Source: Epiperipatus broadwayi
Lineage: Eukaryota; Onychophora; Udeonychophora; Euonychophora; Peripatidae
DNA length: 64,000 nucleotides
Assembly: GCA_028023455.1 (NCBI GenBank)
Contig: JAQFVV010012420.1
Coordinates: 4,962,001-5,026,000, forward strand
Direction: 5' to 3'
In this document: positions 11,853-23,499 of the stretch, piece by piece
Numbering within the stretch: position 1 is the stretch's first letter
Layout of the letters: every line of letters begins with the position of its first letter
Position numbers and translations under genes: made by a program
Notes under the pieces: generated by a model
Database searches by the model: none
What the model saw: only the letters and a program-made list of their open reading frames with translations
Told to the model about the DNA's origin: nothing

Positions 11853-12028
11853 ATATTTTATTGCTTTGATCAGGTCCATCCGTATCGTTGCTCTGGAGGA
11901 TCCTGGAGTCTCTTGCATTGTTTTGTATTCTTGGTCAAATATATTTATATTGCTTTGATCATATCCATCTGTACCATCGCTCTGGATGATTACGAAGTCT
12001 CTCATCTTGTTTAATATTCTTGTTCAAA
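11853..12028. repeat. 89-bp diverged tandem pair
   Basis: Two units share the block TTGCTTTGATCA (11,861 and 11,950) and a CATCTGTACCATCGCTCTGG-type block (first copy: CATCCGTATCGTTGCTCTGG). A third related segment lies at about 10,982-11,045. Function unknown. Confidence 0.75.
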
Positions 12029-12029
12029 A

Positions 12030-13220
12030 CAGGGGTTTACAATTATGCCCTGGAACAAGTGAGTTAGAGTAGCAGAAGCTCTGCATGGGTTGCCGTACAC
12101 CAGACCATAGCAACTTCCTACCTACCTCTTCATAAGGTATTGCTCCATCTGAAGTGCAGGTATACCCTTGTCCAGTAAAAAATAATAAAGTTTTTATCTG
12201 CCAAACTCACCATAATTCCTTTCACTGACATATATGCTAGCACCACATTTCTTTGTAGTTAATTTCCCAGCCTGTTTGATGAAAATAAATCGTAATGATA
12301 TTGTATAATGAACAATTTTTGTCTTTAAATATTTTTCATTGGAGTTTCATAACCAACCTTGCTGAAGCGGCCCTCCCTCTTTCCAATAAACCATTCCTAT
12401 AGCTGAAGTTTCATTAAATAGTTGAGGTCGTTAACATATATAAAATGAATAATAAAATATTTATCTTAGCATATTTATAAATACCAATGTATTCTCGTCA
12501 TATGTTAGTAATAAAAGCAATAATCATCCTTTATAAATTTGTATGTTATTATGCTGAAGGGCAAGATGCCTGAATTAAAGAAATAATGAACATCATATTA
12601 TTGAATATATGCATGATTCTTTACTTGTATAATGTCCACCGACCACCTAGATAAACCGTTTATATAAAAATAAATAAAGTATGATTTCTGAACCAAAAGT
12701 TTATATTGTACTACTGCACAATACCTATATATGTTAATCTTTAAATAACTTAATGTATTTTTTATCAAACATGTGTAAATAAATAAAAGACTTGTATGCG
12801 TGAAGTTGATAACTCTCTCTCTCTATATATATATATTCGCATTTAATCACATTTGTTATAATAAATCTTTATATATAAATTTAATCCAGTGTATTTGAAT
12901 CTTTATTAAATAATCTAAGCTTAGTTATATATGTCTTGTAAATTGTCTGTCAGGTTCACTCAATGTCTCATTGATCATCATCATCAAAACATATCTCATG
13001 TTTTACACTATTGCACTGGGCTGAGGAATAAAAAATTTGCATGGTGTCAGCACAGGTATTATCCATGGTGTTATAGATTTGTAGAATGGGCAAATATATC
13101 AGAAATTCATGACTGCTCCTGACCTGTGTATTTTAGCATGATTGGATTCAGGGTACTTTTGCTTAGATTCTAAATCTTGTTGGATGGGCATAGATTTTCG
13201 ATCAGTACAAAAGTTGTCCA
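12030..13220. other. AT-rich non-coding DNA, (CT)n(AT)n microsatellite
   Basis: No gene is recognised. A compound CT/AT microsatellite lies at about 12,812-12,836. Confidence 0.55.
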
Positions 13221-13224
13221 TTAA

Positions 13225-13400
13225 AGTTTGAAGATTTGCTATCTTAATATAAACTGAACACTGATCATATATATGTTTTGTGAAATGATGATTTGAATCA
13301 ATTGATGAGTGATAGTTTAGCATGAAATATGTACATTGGAGATCATTTATCTTTTTCACATGTATGTGATCATGTGTGTTGATTGTATAAGATGAGATTG
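13225..13400 (-). repeat. Dispersed hairpin-family repeat, single arm
   Basis: This matches the right arm of the 5324-5776 foldback: a GATTTGCTATCTTAATATAA block, then a TTTAGCATGAAATATGTAC block, then ATCATTTATCTTTTTCACA. It is a diverged half-copy in the opposite orientation to the one at 7045-7260. Confidence 0.68.
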
Positions 13401-13419
13401 ATAGATGTAGAGAGTTTGA

Positions 13420-15750
13420 AATTCCGTTCAATTTTCTTCTAATTATATATGTGTGTGTGACCACTGCTATATGTAAATTTTAGCCCTGTATATAAAATAT
13501 ATAGAAAGTTGATAGTTAATAGAACTATTTCTTTACCAATTACAATAACATGAAATAATATGATCACTCAAAACCAGTAAACTGACATTTCAAATGATGG
13601 CCCTGTGACAGAAGTAGTCAATATGAATTGGATTAAAATTATGGATCAGTCCATATAATCATAATGGTCTTGTGTGCTATATGGAATTTTTCATGGGTAA
13701 AAATATAACTTCAGATATCTGGTTGGACTCAGGGTGTGCTCTTAGTAGTTTCATAAGATTTAAAAAGAAAGAACAGTGTTAACTGCCTAAAAAAGGCAAG
13801 AAATTTATTTTGACTATAGTGTGATTATAAGATATACAAAAAGTGTTCAGAGTGACTGCCTTATTGCTTCTCAACTGGAGCTGAAATAGATCATTGCATT
13901 TTTTCAAATGTCACCTCATTTAGTTTTAATCAAGAGTTTTAACTGATATGCCAGTTTTTGCAACAACTTTCTGCATTCTTGCTTTGACTTGATGACCAGA
14001 TTAGGAGTCATGAATAGTTCAATTGGGTAAGTTACACTAAGATTTTTGTTTATATGTTTATTCTTTTGTAGCATGACTAGAGTAACATTTAATTATTTGC
14101 AAACAATCATTTTACAATAATCATTTAATTTTATATTTTAGAAACAGTAAAATGTTTTTCATTAGATGAAAAATAAAATTATTATTATTGATATTCTATT
14201 TTGCATTAAATCCAAGTAAACATTATATTGTTCTTCTCTACTATGTTTTGTTCAATGATTATACAGACTCCTATAAGGAAGGAATAATAACTAAGGGATT
14301 TCTAGGGAAAATGATAAATATTACTGTTTTTAGTTTTTGATGTTTTGAAATGATGGATTGTCTTAGGTAAGTCATATTTATTAAAAATTTTATAAGGAAT
14401 GTAATGATTCATATTAATAAAAATATAAGTTTAAATTTACATATTAAAATTTAGTATTTATGAAAAAATATAAAAATAATTTTTAAAGTGTAAAAATTTA
14501 TTTTTTGTACTATTTTGAATTTGTAATGCCTATTTTTTCAGCTTTATTACATCCCTGTATTCTCAGATAACACATACTACTTGACTTTTGCATAATGCAA
14601 AGTAATGTTATCATAAAAAATATGTATTAAATCAAAGTTCCCAAAAATCCAATATGGCTTCTGAGAAATGAAAAGATTAATTAAAAATCCAATAAAAAGA
14701 GAGAAATTAAAAAAAAAAATTGTAAAAATTTCCAAAACAAATAAATTCTCTGAAATTCTAAATCAGTCATTGTTGCAAATCAATATTAGGTATATTATGA
14801 TGAAAAATCTAAAGAAAACCTTGAAAACTTAGATTTTTTTTAAAACAAAATTGAAAAAAAACCCAATACTATTAAAAGTTCATTAAAAAAATCCTCACAA
14901 TGAAAACTAATATTAAGAGATTTTAGATTACACAATGAAATTATAAATTAAGTTGTAGGCACTATTATTATGATTAATTGCCATTATTCTAAAGAAATCT
15001 TCAAATGATTGATTTGTCATCTCATATTCTTTCCTGACATCAAGATAGTGTTTAAAGAGTTAATAAAAGATAAAAATGGAGACAATAGATAGCAGACTAG
15101 ATTGATATCTAAAAACTATATTCAAGAGATTAAAAGCAGTAATGTAGAATATTTAATTAATTTTTATCAATATCAAAATGATTAGGGAAGATGTGGAGAG
15201 AATTGCTATTACACATCTAAAAACCTGAAATTTTCTTTGCATTAAACTCTCTACGACAAGAGAAAGTGGGAAATGTATATAATCATCTTAAAGGTAAATC
15301 CAAAAGTGTTGGGATTTCCTGTAAAGAAACTATAAATTTCAAAATTTTTGAATGGATGAATCACAAGGTGAGATTTTTACCAAAGTATTGAAAGAAAAAT
15401 AGAGACTAGATGGTGGAAAAAGCTACACTTTGTTTTTCCTGTGATAGATCTCAAGATTAAGAATACTGGATACTTGCATTTTGGTCTAAGAGATAAATAC
15501 TATGAATTAGCAGTTTGTATGAATTTGATATGCATTTCTTAAGTGCTGGAATATTGATTGTTCTCCAGTGTTTTAAACTGGTTTAAATAGGGTTTGAATT
15601 TTATGACATTAATAAGATCAAATATTAAAGCCATTACTACATAATTAAGTACATATGTATTAATCCAGTAATATCTGAATACAAGTACAATTGAAATTTA
15701 GATGTATTTATAGAGGATTTGAACACATTCTTTTAAGCTCTTTTCAGTTA
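13420..15750. other. AT-rich non-coding DNA, no gene recognised
   Basis: More than 2 kb without any frame, RNA gene or repeat that I can identify. Confidence 0.5.
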
Positions 15751-15754
15751 TTCA

Positions 15755-15878
15755 CTATTTCATACAACATGATCACACACATGAAAATCATAAATAATCT
15801 TCATTATATGTATTTTGTGCTGAAGCAGCACTCATAAGTTGGTCCAGATCATCATCTTTCACAAATATATATATATAT
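15755..15878 (+). repeat. Hairpin-family repeat, left part, split by the giant LTR element
   Basis: The stretch carries the family blocks CAGCACTCATAAGTTGGTCC and GATCATCATCT and runs into an (AT)n tract ending at 15,878. The family consensus continues at 29,195 on the far side of the LTR element (ATATTAAGATAGCAAGTC, then TGGACAGGC). It is therefore the left half of one pre-existing repeat interrupted by the insertion. Confidence 0.75.
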
Positions 15879-18800
15879 TGTACCTAACTGAAGTGTCACT
15901 TAGTTCCAAGAGGTAATCAAGGTTATCTTAGCTTAACCTTTTGTTTAAAATTTCGGATTTAAAAAAATAATGATGATAAAAATGGAAATTAACTTAGTTA
16001 ATTATTAAAATAGGATAATCTAAATATTTTAATAGTGTCAGTTGGTTTGATAAGGGATGTTAGGTAATAATTTAACATAAGCAAATGTTAAAAAAATAAT
16101 TGTGAATTGATAAATAGTATTAAATGTATTCTAAAATAACTATTGTATAATCCATTCTAATGTCTAAAGAATAATAAGATATTATTAAGTGGGAATTAAG
16201 TAATAAATTTAAAAAAGTGATTTGTAAGTTTTTATTAAAAAAGAAATAAGAATATTTGTTATTAGTTTTGTAGTTTAGCATTCCAGTTATAAAAGTTATT
16301 TAGATTAAATAATCATTAACATTTTATTGTTGTAATTTTAAAAATAATTTTTAAACAATTAATGTAAGGCTAGAAGTATGTTTGAATATGTGCATGCATA
16401 GACATGGAAACATAAGGACAAAAAAAATAATTTGATTCCAATATTGTTTAAAATAAGTAAATAAAGCAAATGTGTGGAAAAAATTATTTTTAATGAAATA
16501 TTTAAGGGTTTAATAAAGGGTATAACTTTAAATTTTATATTTATTACTATTGTGTTGTATAAAATTTCATAAAAAAAAATTGTTGCATAATATTTGTTAA
16601 TACTAAAATTTTGACTTTGCAGCTGAAAGTCATGTGGTATGGGAAAATTATATTGATTATGTCAGTAGATTGATTCCACAGCTGGTTTGTCAGAATATTA
16701 AAATTTAATAAAAAATAGTTTTTATTGGTTTTTAAATGAATTGTAGGTGGATGAAAAATTGTGAGATAAAATGAAGATCGAGGGATCATTCAGGGGCTAA
16801 TCTTGTTTTGATTCAACTGGTGCTGGATCTTAAAATTTTGTTAATAAAAGTAAATTTTTTTAAAAAAAAACTTGATATTTCTAAAAAAAATACAAGTATG
16901 TTTAAAATATTTAAAATCATCCTGTAATGATGGAAGGCTAAAAGAAAGGTAATCCATTTTTCTGACAATTTGAATTCCAGTCGAGGCATAGAAATTATAG
17001 TAAAAAAATGTCTAAAATAAATGAAGCATCTCACATATTATATGACTTTAACTTGTTTATTTTTCTTTACTTGGAAGTAAGGTTAAGGAACAAATTATTA
17101 ATCATTTCCATAGATAAGCATTCGGTTGCATTAAACTATTTTAAAAGTAAAATACTAATTGTTTTTTCTGTTAGATTAAAAGTATATGTAAAAAAAAAGA
17201 AAGAATTTTTTTTTTAAAGTTTAAAAAGAACATTATAAGGAAGCTACTACGTTCGATTACAGTGAAACTATAAAGAATGATTTTTTTTTTTAAAAAAAAG
17301 AAAAAGTTATTACTTATATCTTGACATATGTGAAAATGATTTGTTTAGCTAAACGCAAACAGATAATATATACATTTTAAAGGATAACTCTTATTTACAC
17401 AGTAAGAAAGGACAAGTATTTGGAAGTAAAACTTTAAAGCAATCTGTAATGATTAATAATGAATTTATAGTTATTGAGTACATTATAAATGGTCATACTT
17501 GCCAGTATTTAGAAATAACTTTATGGCATTAATTATAGCATATAAAAAGAAATGTCTTGAACGGTAAAAAATTTCTACTCTCATATTTAAAAGTAATCAA
17601 AGGAAATTGATTTTAAAAATAAAACACATCTTGGAATATTATTAGGAAAATTATTTTAAAAAAAACTATTATTTCAAAAGAAGCGTTTTCCTAAAGGAGG
17701 ATAAAGAAATTCAGATAGAAATATATTATTATTATTATATGCAATTTTGAACTTGGGATCGTATAAATAAATTAAAGTGTGTTCAGCTGAAGAAGGTACT
17801 TTGTTTCATGCTGACTTAATCTTATTATTTAAGTTTTTTTTTTTAAATTGTTTTTTAAAAAAAAAGTATTATTAAGGAACTATTGAACATTTTTGTTTAA
17901 AATCATTGCCATGTGTATAAATGTATTAATTGAAGCTTCGAATTCGGATAAATATCTTAACCTGGATAAATTGTCTACACATTATGAAATAGAAAAATCA
18001 TTACGTAGCCGAAATATGAACTTGAGTTAATGTATTATTATTATTATTTTACGGTCTGCTTTATTGGTTTTTTTTAAAAAAAACCATAAAAATATTTATG
18101 CTATTAATTTTTTTTTTGTAACACTTTTGTATAAATATACAGGTAAACTGGGGTTATAATTTTAAAATGAAATAGGTTTATTTGAATGAGCAAATGTTTT
18201 TTGCCGTTCTTAAGTAGACTTAGTTTATTTATTAAGCATTACACTAGCTAGTTTCTATTTAATAATTTTATTATAGAGATTTAAATATCACAGTCTTATT
18301 TTCATATAAATGGGATGTTTTACTCAATTTTTATTTTAAATTTACTAAAGAAGTTTATCAGAGAATATCCATTCATTTGTTTTATGAATGTTGTATTAAT
18401 AATTACTACAAATATTTTATATTCATCGAGAAGTAAATATTCTTGCATTTAATTTACAATTTTAAAAGTCCACTAGTTATTATATTTAGCATTTAATATT
18501 TTGTTATGTGTGCATTGTGCTTTGCCTAGAATTTTATATGCATTTAATTTTAAAGTATTTTCTACAGTAGTCAGTTGACACATAGTTAGCTTTGTTGGTT
18601 CGAACATTGGATGTATGTTTTGTATTTTTAAACTTCTTAGGAATAATTTAGTTAATTCAGGTGAAGTATATATCTTGCTATTGGTTAGTATTTGTTAGCC
18701 TCAAGAGTTAGGCTTAGTTTATAATTTTTGAATATGCTTTAGGGAGTAGAGAAAATCCTCCATCTTTATTGTATTGTATTTCCATGATTTGATAGTGCTT

Positions 18801-21325
18801 GTCCCCAAAAAGAGGGTATTGTATTTTTCAGTGATGATGATCACATTTATAAGCATTGGAAATCCCATGAGGATTGTGCTTTTCTGGTGTGTTCCTGTTG
18901 CCAGATGTACTGTAGATGAATTCCAGACATCTTAGTTTTGCCTCATAGTTAGGTATTTTGTAAACCACCACATTCTTTTCCAGCTCTGAGGAGCTTAGTA
19001 TTTTTATATTTTTTGCCTATCATTCTTGATGACTTAATGCTAATTCCATCACAGTAAGTGATGTCGCATTTGTTTAAATTTGTGATGACAAGATATGCTT
19101 GTTTGAGGAAATGTATTTCTTCAGGTAGTTGTAGCTAATTTAAGGCTCATGGGTATATCAATGTTTGAATTGTGTTGCTATGATAGTTTTATCATGCACA
19201 AGCTAACCAACAATAAGTTATATTTATTTTAAAGTATGTTAAATATGCATATGGTATAAGTGCCAATTCACACATACTAATTTAATATTTTCATCCAGAA
19301 TTTCACCGCTGGATTTGTAAATCTGTTACATCATTATCTTTAAGACATTGAGGGAATAATTTTATGTGGACTAAAGTTATTTTTACAAAAAGTATAACTG
19401 ATCTCTGATGAATGATTGCCCCATACACTTAATTTAGTTTAATTTTAATATTAGCTTAATCTGATTTAAACATATATCTAGCTATGATATTAGTTATATC
19501 TGTGAAACTAGTGATGATATTTTTCAAAAGTATTGCTGAATATGCTTATTCCAACTTAGCATTTGTTAGGTTTAGTAGGAGTATAAAATTAAGCTTAGGG
19601 TTTTCAATATAAACCTAGTTCTGTGTGTTATTCTGATTATTAGATGACACAATAATGGTATAAATTAGTCTAATAAAGAAGAATAGTAGTGTGCTTATTA
19701 AGTACATATGATAATTAAAGTTTAAGGTATTTTTTGATAAAAATCTAATTATTAAAAGAAAGTAATATTGAATAACCTTTGTCAGTTATTAAGTGTATTA
19801 ATGTAAGTTAAATAAAACTGTTAAGAGTCCAAATACTTATATTAAATCTTAGTGCGGTATTGGCACGGTTTGTATTCTACTACATTTGTAAACATGTCTT
19901 CTCATTATTAATAAATCAAATTATTATTATTTCAAAAGTTTTGTTTTGTTTGTTTTGCTTTTATATGAGAATATATTATTGTCTTGGGTTCCAAGTTCAC
20001 AAAATCTTAAAATGTAAAAGTTATTGAATCTTCAATTCAGAAATTTACAAGTATATTCTAAGTTAATTAAATATAGTTAATATTATCTTGAAAATTAAAA
20101 AAAAAAAAAAGCTATGTTAAAGTAAATGATTCTCATATTGAATCATAAATACAGATAATTGCATTATAGCAGATACCTAATTAAATACTTAGTTAAAAGT
20201 TTATTTTTTTAAAAATTATCAGTATATCTTTCAGACTAAAGATTATGCAATATCAGATTAACAATATTAGTACTTCAGAAGAATATTTTAATTAATATTA
20301 TTTTAAAAGCTGCACCTTATCTTATATTCACTGCACATCATCTATCATCATCTTAAATCTGATATATTTAAAGAATTCTAATTCATTTGCATTTGAGGTC
20401 TTTAGTGGTTGTCTGTGAGTATGGAAAGGCATTAAAAGTACCCTTGCTCTTTTCTCTGCTCAAGTAATATCTTAGATAATAGGCCATTATTAGTTAAATT
20501 TAAATTGATTCATTAAATTTTGTGAATTAATATTTGTTTTGTTTATTATTTTAAGATTGAACATGTTATAATTATTTTATGGTCAGCTAAGATGTCACTT
20601 ATTTATTTATTAATCACAGTAATTCTTTATTAGGCAACTTAACTTAAACTTTAATTTTACACAAGAGTGTTAGTTTTAAAATCCCTGAGGTTATTTACTC
20701 TTGTTGTTTAGTAAATATAATTCTGTAAGATAATATTTTAATGCAAAGCATCATAGGTTTTATTCAGAGAGTGTATAATCTATTGGTAGGACTAATATGG
20801 TAAGCATTGATTAGTGATTTTAAATAATCTTTTGTATGGTTTATTGAAATATTAATATGCTGTAGTAGTTATAGTTCATCAGTATTGGATTTGACCTTTA
20901 TTTGATTATACATCTCTGGATCATCATCTTTTTTCTTTAAATTTATTGTAACCCCACTGAGCTGAGTTGTTTAGAGTCTCTCATTTATATTTTATTTCAT
21001 TTCATTTCAATTTTATTCCATTTCTTTTCATGTCATTTCTCATATCTTTCTATCATCTCAGCCATTTAAAAAATTCGTTAAGAGTTTCTTCTATCATCTC
21101 ATTCCATTTCTCTCTCCTTTATTCCATCTTCTTATAGCTCTGTCATATCTTTCCATCATCTCATTTCTTTTCTCTGTCCATTACATATATCATTTCTATT
21201 ACTTTTCCCTATTTCTTTTCCATCATTTATCCTTACCATTATCATTATCTCCATTTCATTATTAGCATTTTTTCTTCCTCTGTTTCTTTCTTTTTCACAC
21301 CCCTCTTTCATTCTAGTAGGTTACA
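15879..21325 (+). repeat. 5' LTR of giant element (5447 bp)
   Basis: It begins TGTACCTAACTG and ends GTAGGTTACA immediately before the PBS. Nearly the whole length aligns collinearly with 23,500-29,194. The last ~330 bp (20,990-21,315) are strongly pyrimidine-rich (CATTTC/CTCTTTC motifs). No open frame longer than about 80 codons is convincing. The U3/R/U5 borders cannot be set by eye. Confidence 0.88.
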
Positions 21326-21327
21326 AT

Positions 21328-21345
21328 TGGCGCCCAAACATGTAG
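21328..21345 (+). promoter_or_regulatory. Primer binding site of giant element
   Basis: TGGCGCCCAAACATGTAG lies two bases downstream of the 5' LTR end. TGG pairs with the CCA end of a tRNA, and TGGCGCCC matches the acceptor complement used by lysine-tRNA-primed elements; the exact tRNA is inferred. Complementarity clear of the first ~10 bases is uncertain. Confidence 0.7.
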
Positions 21346-22053
21346 GCCTCGATTTATGTTGTGAAAATCTGTATTAGATGTTGGTAGATTTTTGTAGATT
21401 TTATTGACTTCATTTGGAGTCATTATTTTGTTAATGCCCAACTGTATAGGTCTCAGTTGAATGGCTTAGGCTTGTGTTCAAGGTTGAAAGGTATTGGTTA
21501 GATTTTGATGACTTGGTTTGGAATCATTTTTGCTATTAATTCTGATTTTATGCAAATTTTTCAATTTACTAGATAAAATCGAATTAAATAAGCTAGTTAC
21601 TTAGTCTAGTTAAAGCTAGTTAGAATCAATATGCCTAAATTAAAAGACAAGTTTTGAAGATATCAATATATTATCATTGATAAGTGCAGTTTATGAATTA
21701 TCATCATACATGTAAATAATTGACTCTGTATTGCATTTACTGATATTATGTTATTAGGGTATCTGAGTTATCTGTTATTTGATACCTATTGTTTTGTTAA
21801 TCAAGTGTATTAACAAATCATTATTTTATTTATTAATATTTATTGAACAATGGTGAACCAAGACTGATATAAAAGTGAACAAAACATATAATGATGAGAG
21901 TCGTAAGAATAAATTATTCTTTATTGTAGCATTGTTGCTGTGGTTGTAATTGTTTCGATTGTTAGAAGATGTCAGGAAAGTGATATCTTATTATTATTAT
22001 TATTATTGCAATTTAAAAAGAGTATCATTAAAGTCTTAAAGAAATAAAATATT
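21346..22053 (+). other. Leader region of giant element
   Basis: Non-coding stretch between PBS and ORF, AT-rich, with a short (TTA)n run near 21,989-22,006. It is the expected position of a packaging/dimerisation region, but nothing specific is visible. Confidence 0.5.
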
Positions 22054-22617
22054 ATGGATAGCCATGTAGGAACCATTGAGATGTTTGATAGTTTAGAGGA
22101 GTTCCCAGATTATTCCACACCAGACACTCTAGCCCTTAATTTAGAGGATGAGTTATTAAATGAAAATATAAATACTAGTGTTATTAGTTCAGAAATTATT
22201 GGAGTTGATAGTAATCTGATACAAAATATGATGGCAAATTTTGAGAGAATGCTTCAAGATCTTAAAGAGGAATTAAATTTGAAGTTTGATCAGCAGATAG
22301 AAGCTAGTGAAAAATTAATTTTAAAAATTGATCAGCGTAGAGAGGAATTAAATTTGAAATTTGGTCAGCATAGACAAGAGTTTATGAAAATTAGAGAAGA
22401 TAGGGAAGCAGGCTCAGAAGAAAATAAAGTAGATGGTAAAAATGTAGATGAAGAAAAACCAGATATTAAGTTGATATATGTTCAGGAGGAAAGGAAAATA
22501 ATGATAAATGTTGCTAGTGTAAATCCTCATTTTATAATTGAACAGGCCACTAAAGAAAATGGATTGGTTTATGGAGAAAATGAAGATCAACAAGAAAGTA
22601 ATAAAATAGTTAATTAA
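22054..22617 (+). CDS. First intact segment of giant-element ORF, 187 aa, unknown
   Basis: An acidic, leucine/glutamate-rich open frame with no signal peptide or membrane segment. Early residues are acidic (EMFDSLEEFPDYS); residues 80-125 are predicted coiled coil by heptad spacing (EELNLKFDQQ, KLILKIDQRREELNLKFGQ). It ends in a TAA after which the same frame stays open for 154 codons, so the stop is likely a late mutation. I do not recognise the family. Confidence 0.55.
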   Translation: MDSHVGTIEMFDSLEEFPDYSTPDTLALNLEDELLNENINTSVISSEIIGVDSNLIQNMMANFERMLQDLKEELNLKFDQQIEASEKLILKIDQRREELNLKFGQHRQEFMKIREDREAGSEENKVDGKNVDEEKPDIKLIYVQEERKIMINVASVNPHFIIEQATKENGLVYGENEDQQESNKIVN

Positions 22618-22695
22618 GATATTGAGATAATTGTTATTAAGTTAAAAAGCACAGAAGTTACACAGTCTGAAGAAAAAGTTAGGGTAGATCTAAAA

Positions 22696-23082
22696 ATGAT
22701 TAAAGAACATGTGGTATTAATTGATAGAGAAGTAAGTACAATTAATGTAAAATTTAAAGATAAATTAAAAAAGATATTTCATGAAAATATTTTTAAGGAA
22801 AATATTGATTCTAAGAGAGATCTAGGAAAAGCTATGGTTAAACTTAAGAGAGCAAAAGAAATGTTGACTAATGTTGTTTATCTAAGAATGACTAAAGAAC
22901 ATGTGGAATTAGTAAATAAAGAAGTGGGTAAAATTGATGTAAAATTTAAGGATAAGTTCAGAGACATATTTAATTTCAGTATTCATAAACAAGAGATAAA
23001 CCCAAAAAGATATTTGGAAAAAGTTAAAAGAAAATTCAAGAAAGAAAACAGAAAGTTGATTAGTATTATTAGTCAGAGATAA
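22696..23082 (+). CDS. Second segment of giant-element ORF, two 64-aa repeats
   Basis: The 128-residue segment is nearly two copies of a 64-residue unit, (I/T)KEHV.L...EV..I.VKFKDK at residues 2 and 66. The periodicity and Lys/Glu content indicate a helical structural protein. It is in frame with the segment ending at 22,614. No enzymatic motif. Confidence 0.55.
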   Translation: MIKEHVVLIDREVSTINVKFKDKLKKIFHENIFKENIDSKRDLGKAMVKLKRAKEMLTNVVYLRMTKEHVELVNKEVGKIDVKFKDKFRDIFNFSIHKQEINPKRYLEKVKRKFKKENRKLISIISQR

Positions 23083-23485
23083 CTAGAGATAAAATGCTGG
23101 AGAAGATAAAAGCGAAAGTTAGATGAAAGAAGGGTGAAATAAAGTCTTTTAAAGAAAGGTTAGTTAGGAGAGAAGAAGTGAAAAATGCAAAGGCCAAATT
23201 TAAATATGATAGTATGCCAAATTGTAGGAAAAATTTTAGTAAGGAGTATTGTTTTAATGCAATGAAAAGTAGGAATAAAGAGTTGAATGTGAGGTACCTA
23301 CAATGTCAGAAATTTAATACCTTATCCCAAGAAAATTTAAATTTTGTAAAGCTAGTATATTTACTTAATAATGCAATTTAGAGACGATGCTTGTCAAACT
23401 TAGCTATTAATTATTGATTGGTAATAAAAAGAGCATATATGTTTAAATTATAATTAGTGTTATTTTTATATTATTTTTTTTTCTA

Positions 23486-23499
23486 ATCGGGGGGGAAAT
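23486..23499 (+). promoter_or_regulatory. Polypurine tract of giant element
   Basis: A run of seven G followed by AAA directly precedes the 3' LTR start at 23,500. This is the expected plus-strand primer site. Confidence 0.75.

Larger units (their letters stand above)
22054..23381 (+). pseudogene. Lys/Glu-rich coiled-coil-like ORF of giant element (broken)
   Basis: About 440 codons reading through two stops and one frameshift: frame 22,054-22,614, TAA at 22,615-22,617, same frame 22,618-23,079 (TAA at 23,080-23,082), then a shift near 23,075-23,090 into the frame ending at 23,381, which carries a TGA at 23,124-23,126. Residues 60-120 contain two EELNLKF(D/G)Q blocks with heptad-like spacing. 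Between 22,696 and 23,079 a 64-residue unit is repeated: KEHVVLIDREV..INVKFKDK and KEHVELVNKEV..IDVKFKDK. The end contains scattered cysteines but no CCHC knuckle. The highly charged, probably helical product could be a Gag-like or accessory structural protein; no family is recognised. Starting ATG at 22,054 is the first good one after the leader. Confidence 0.65.

Noticed and set aside
16547-17217. Three frames of about 70-80 codons in the giant 5' LTR
   Set aside because: The corresponding positions in the 3' LTR have indels that break them, and they have no recognisable motif.
22615-22617. Programmed stop-codon readthrough in the giant-element ORF
   Set aside because: A frameshift and a second stop occur downstream, so simple decay explains the TAA better.
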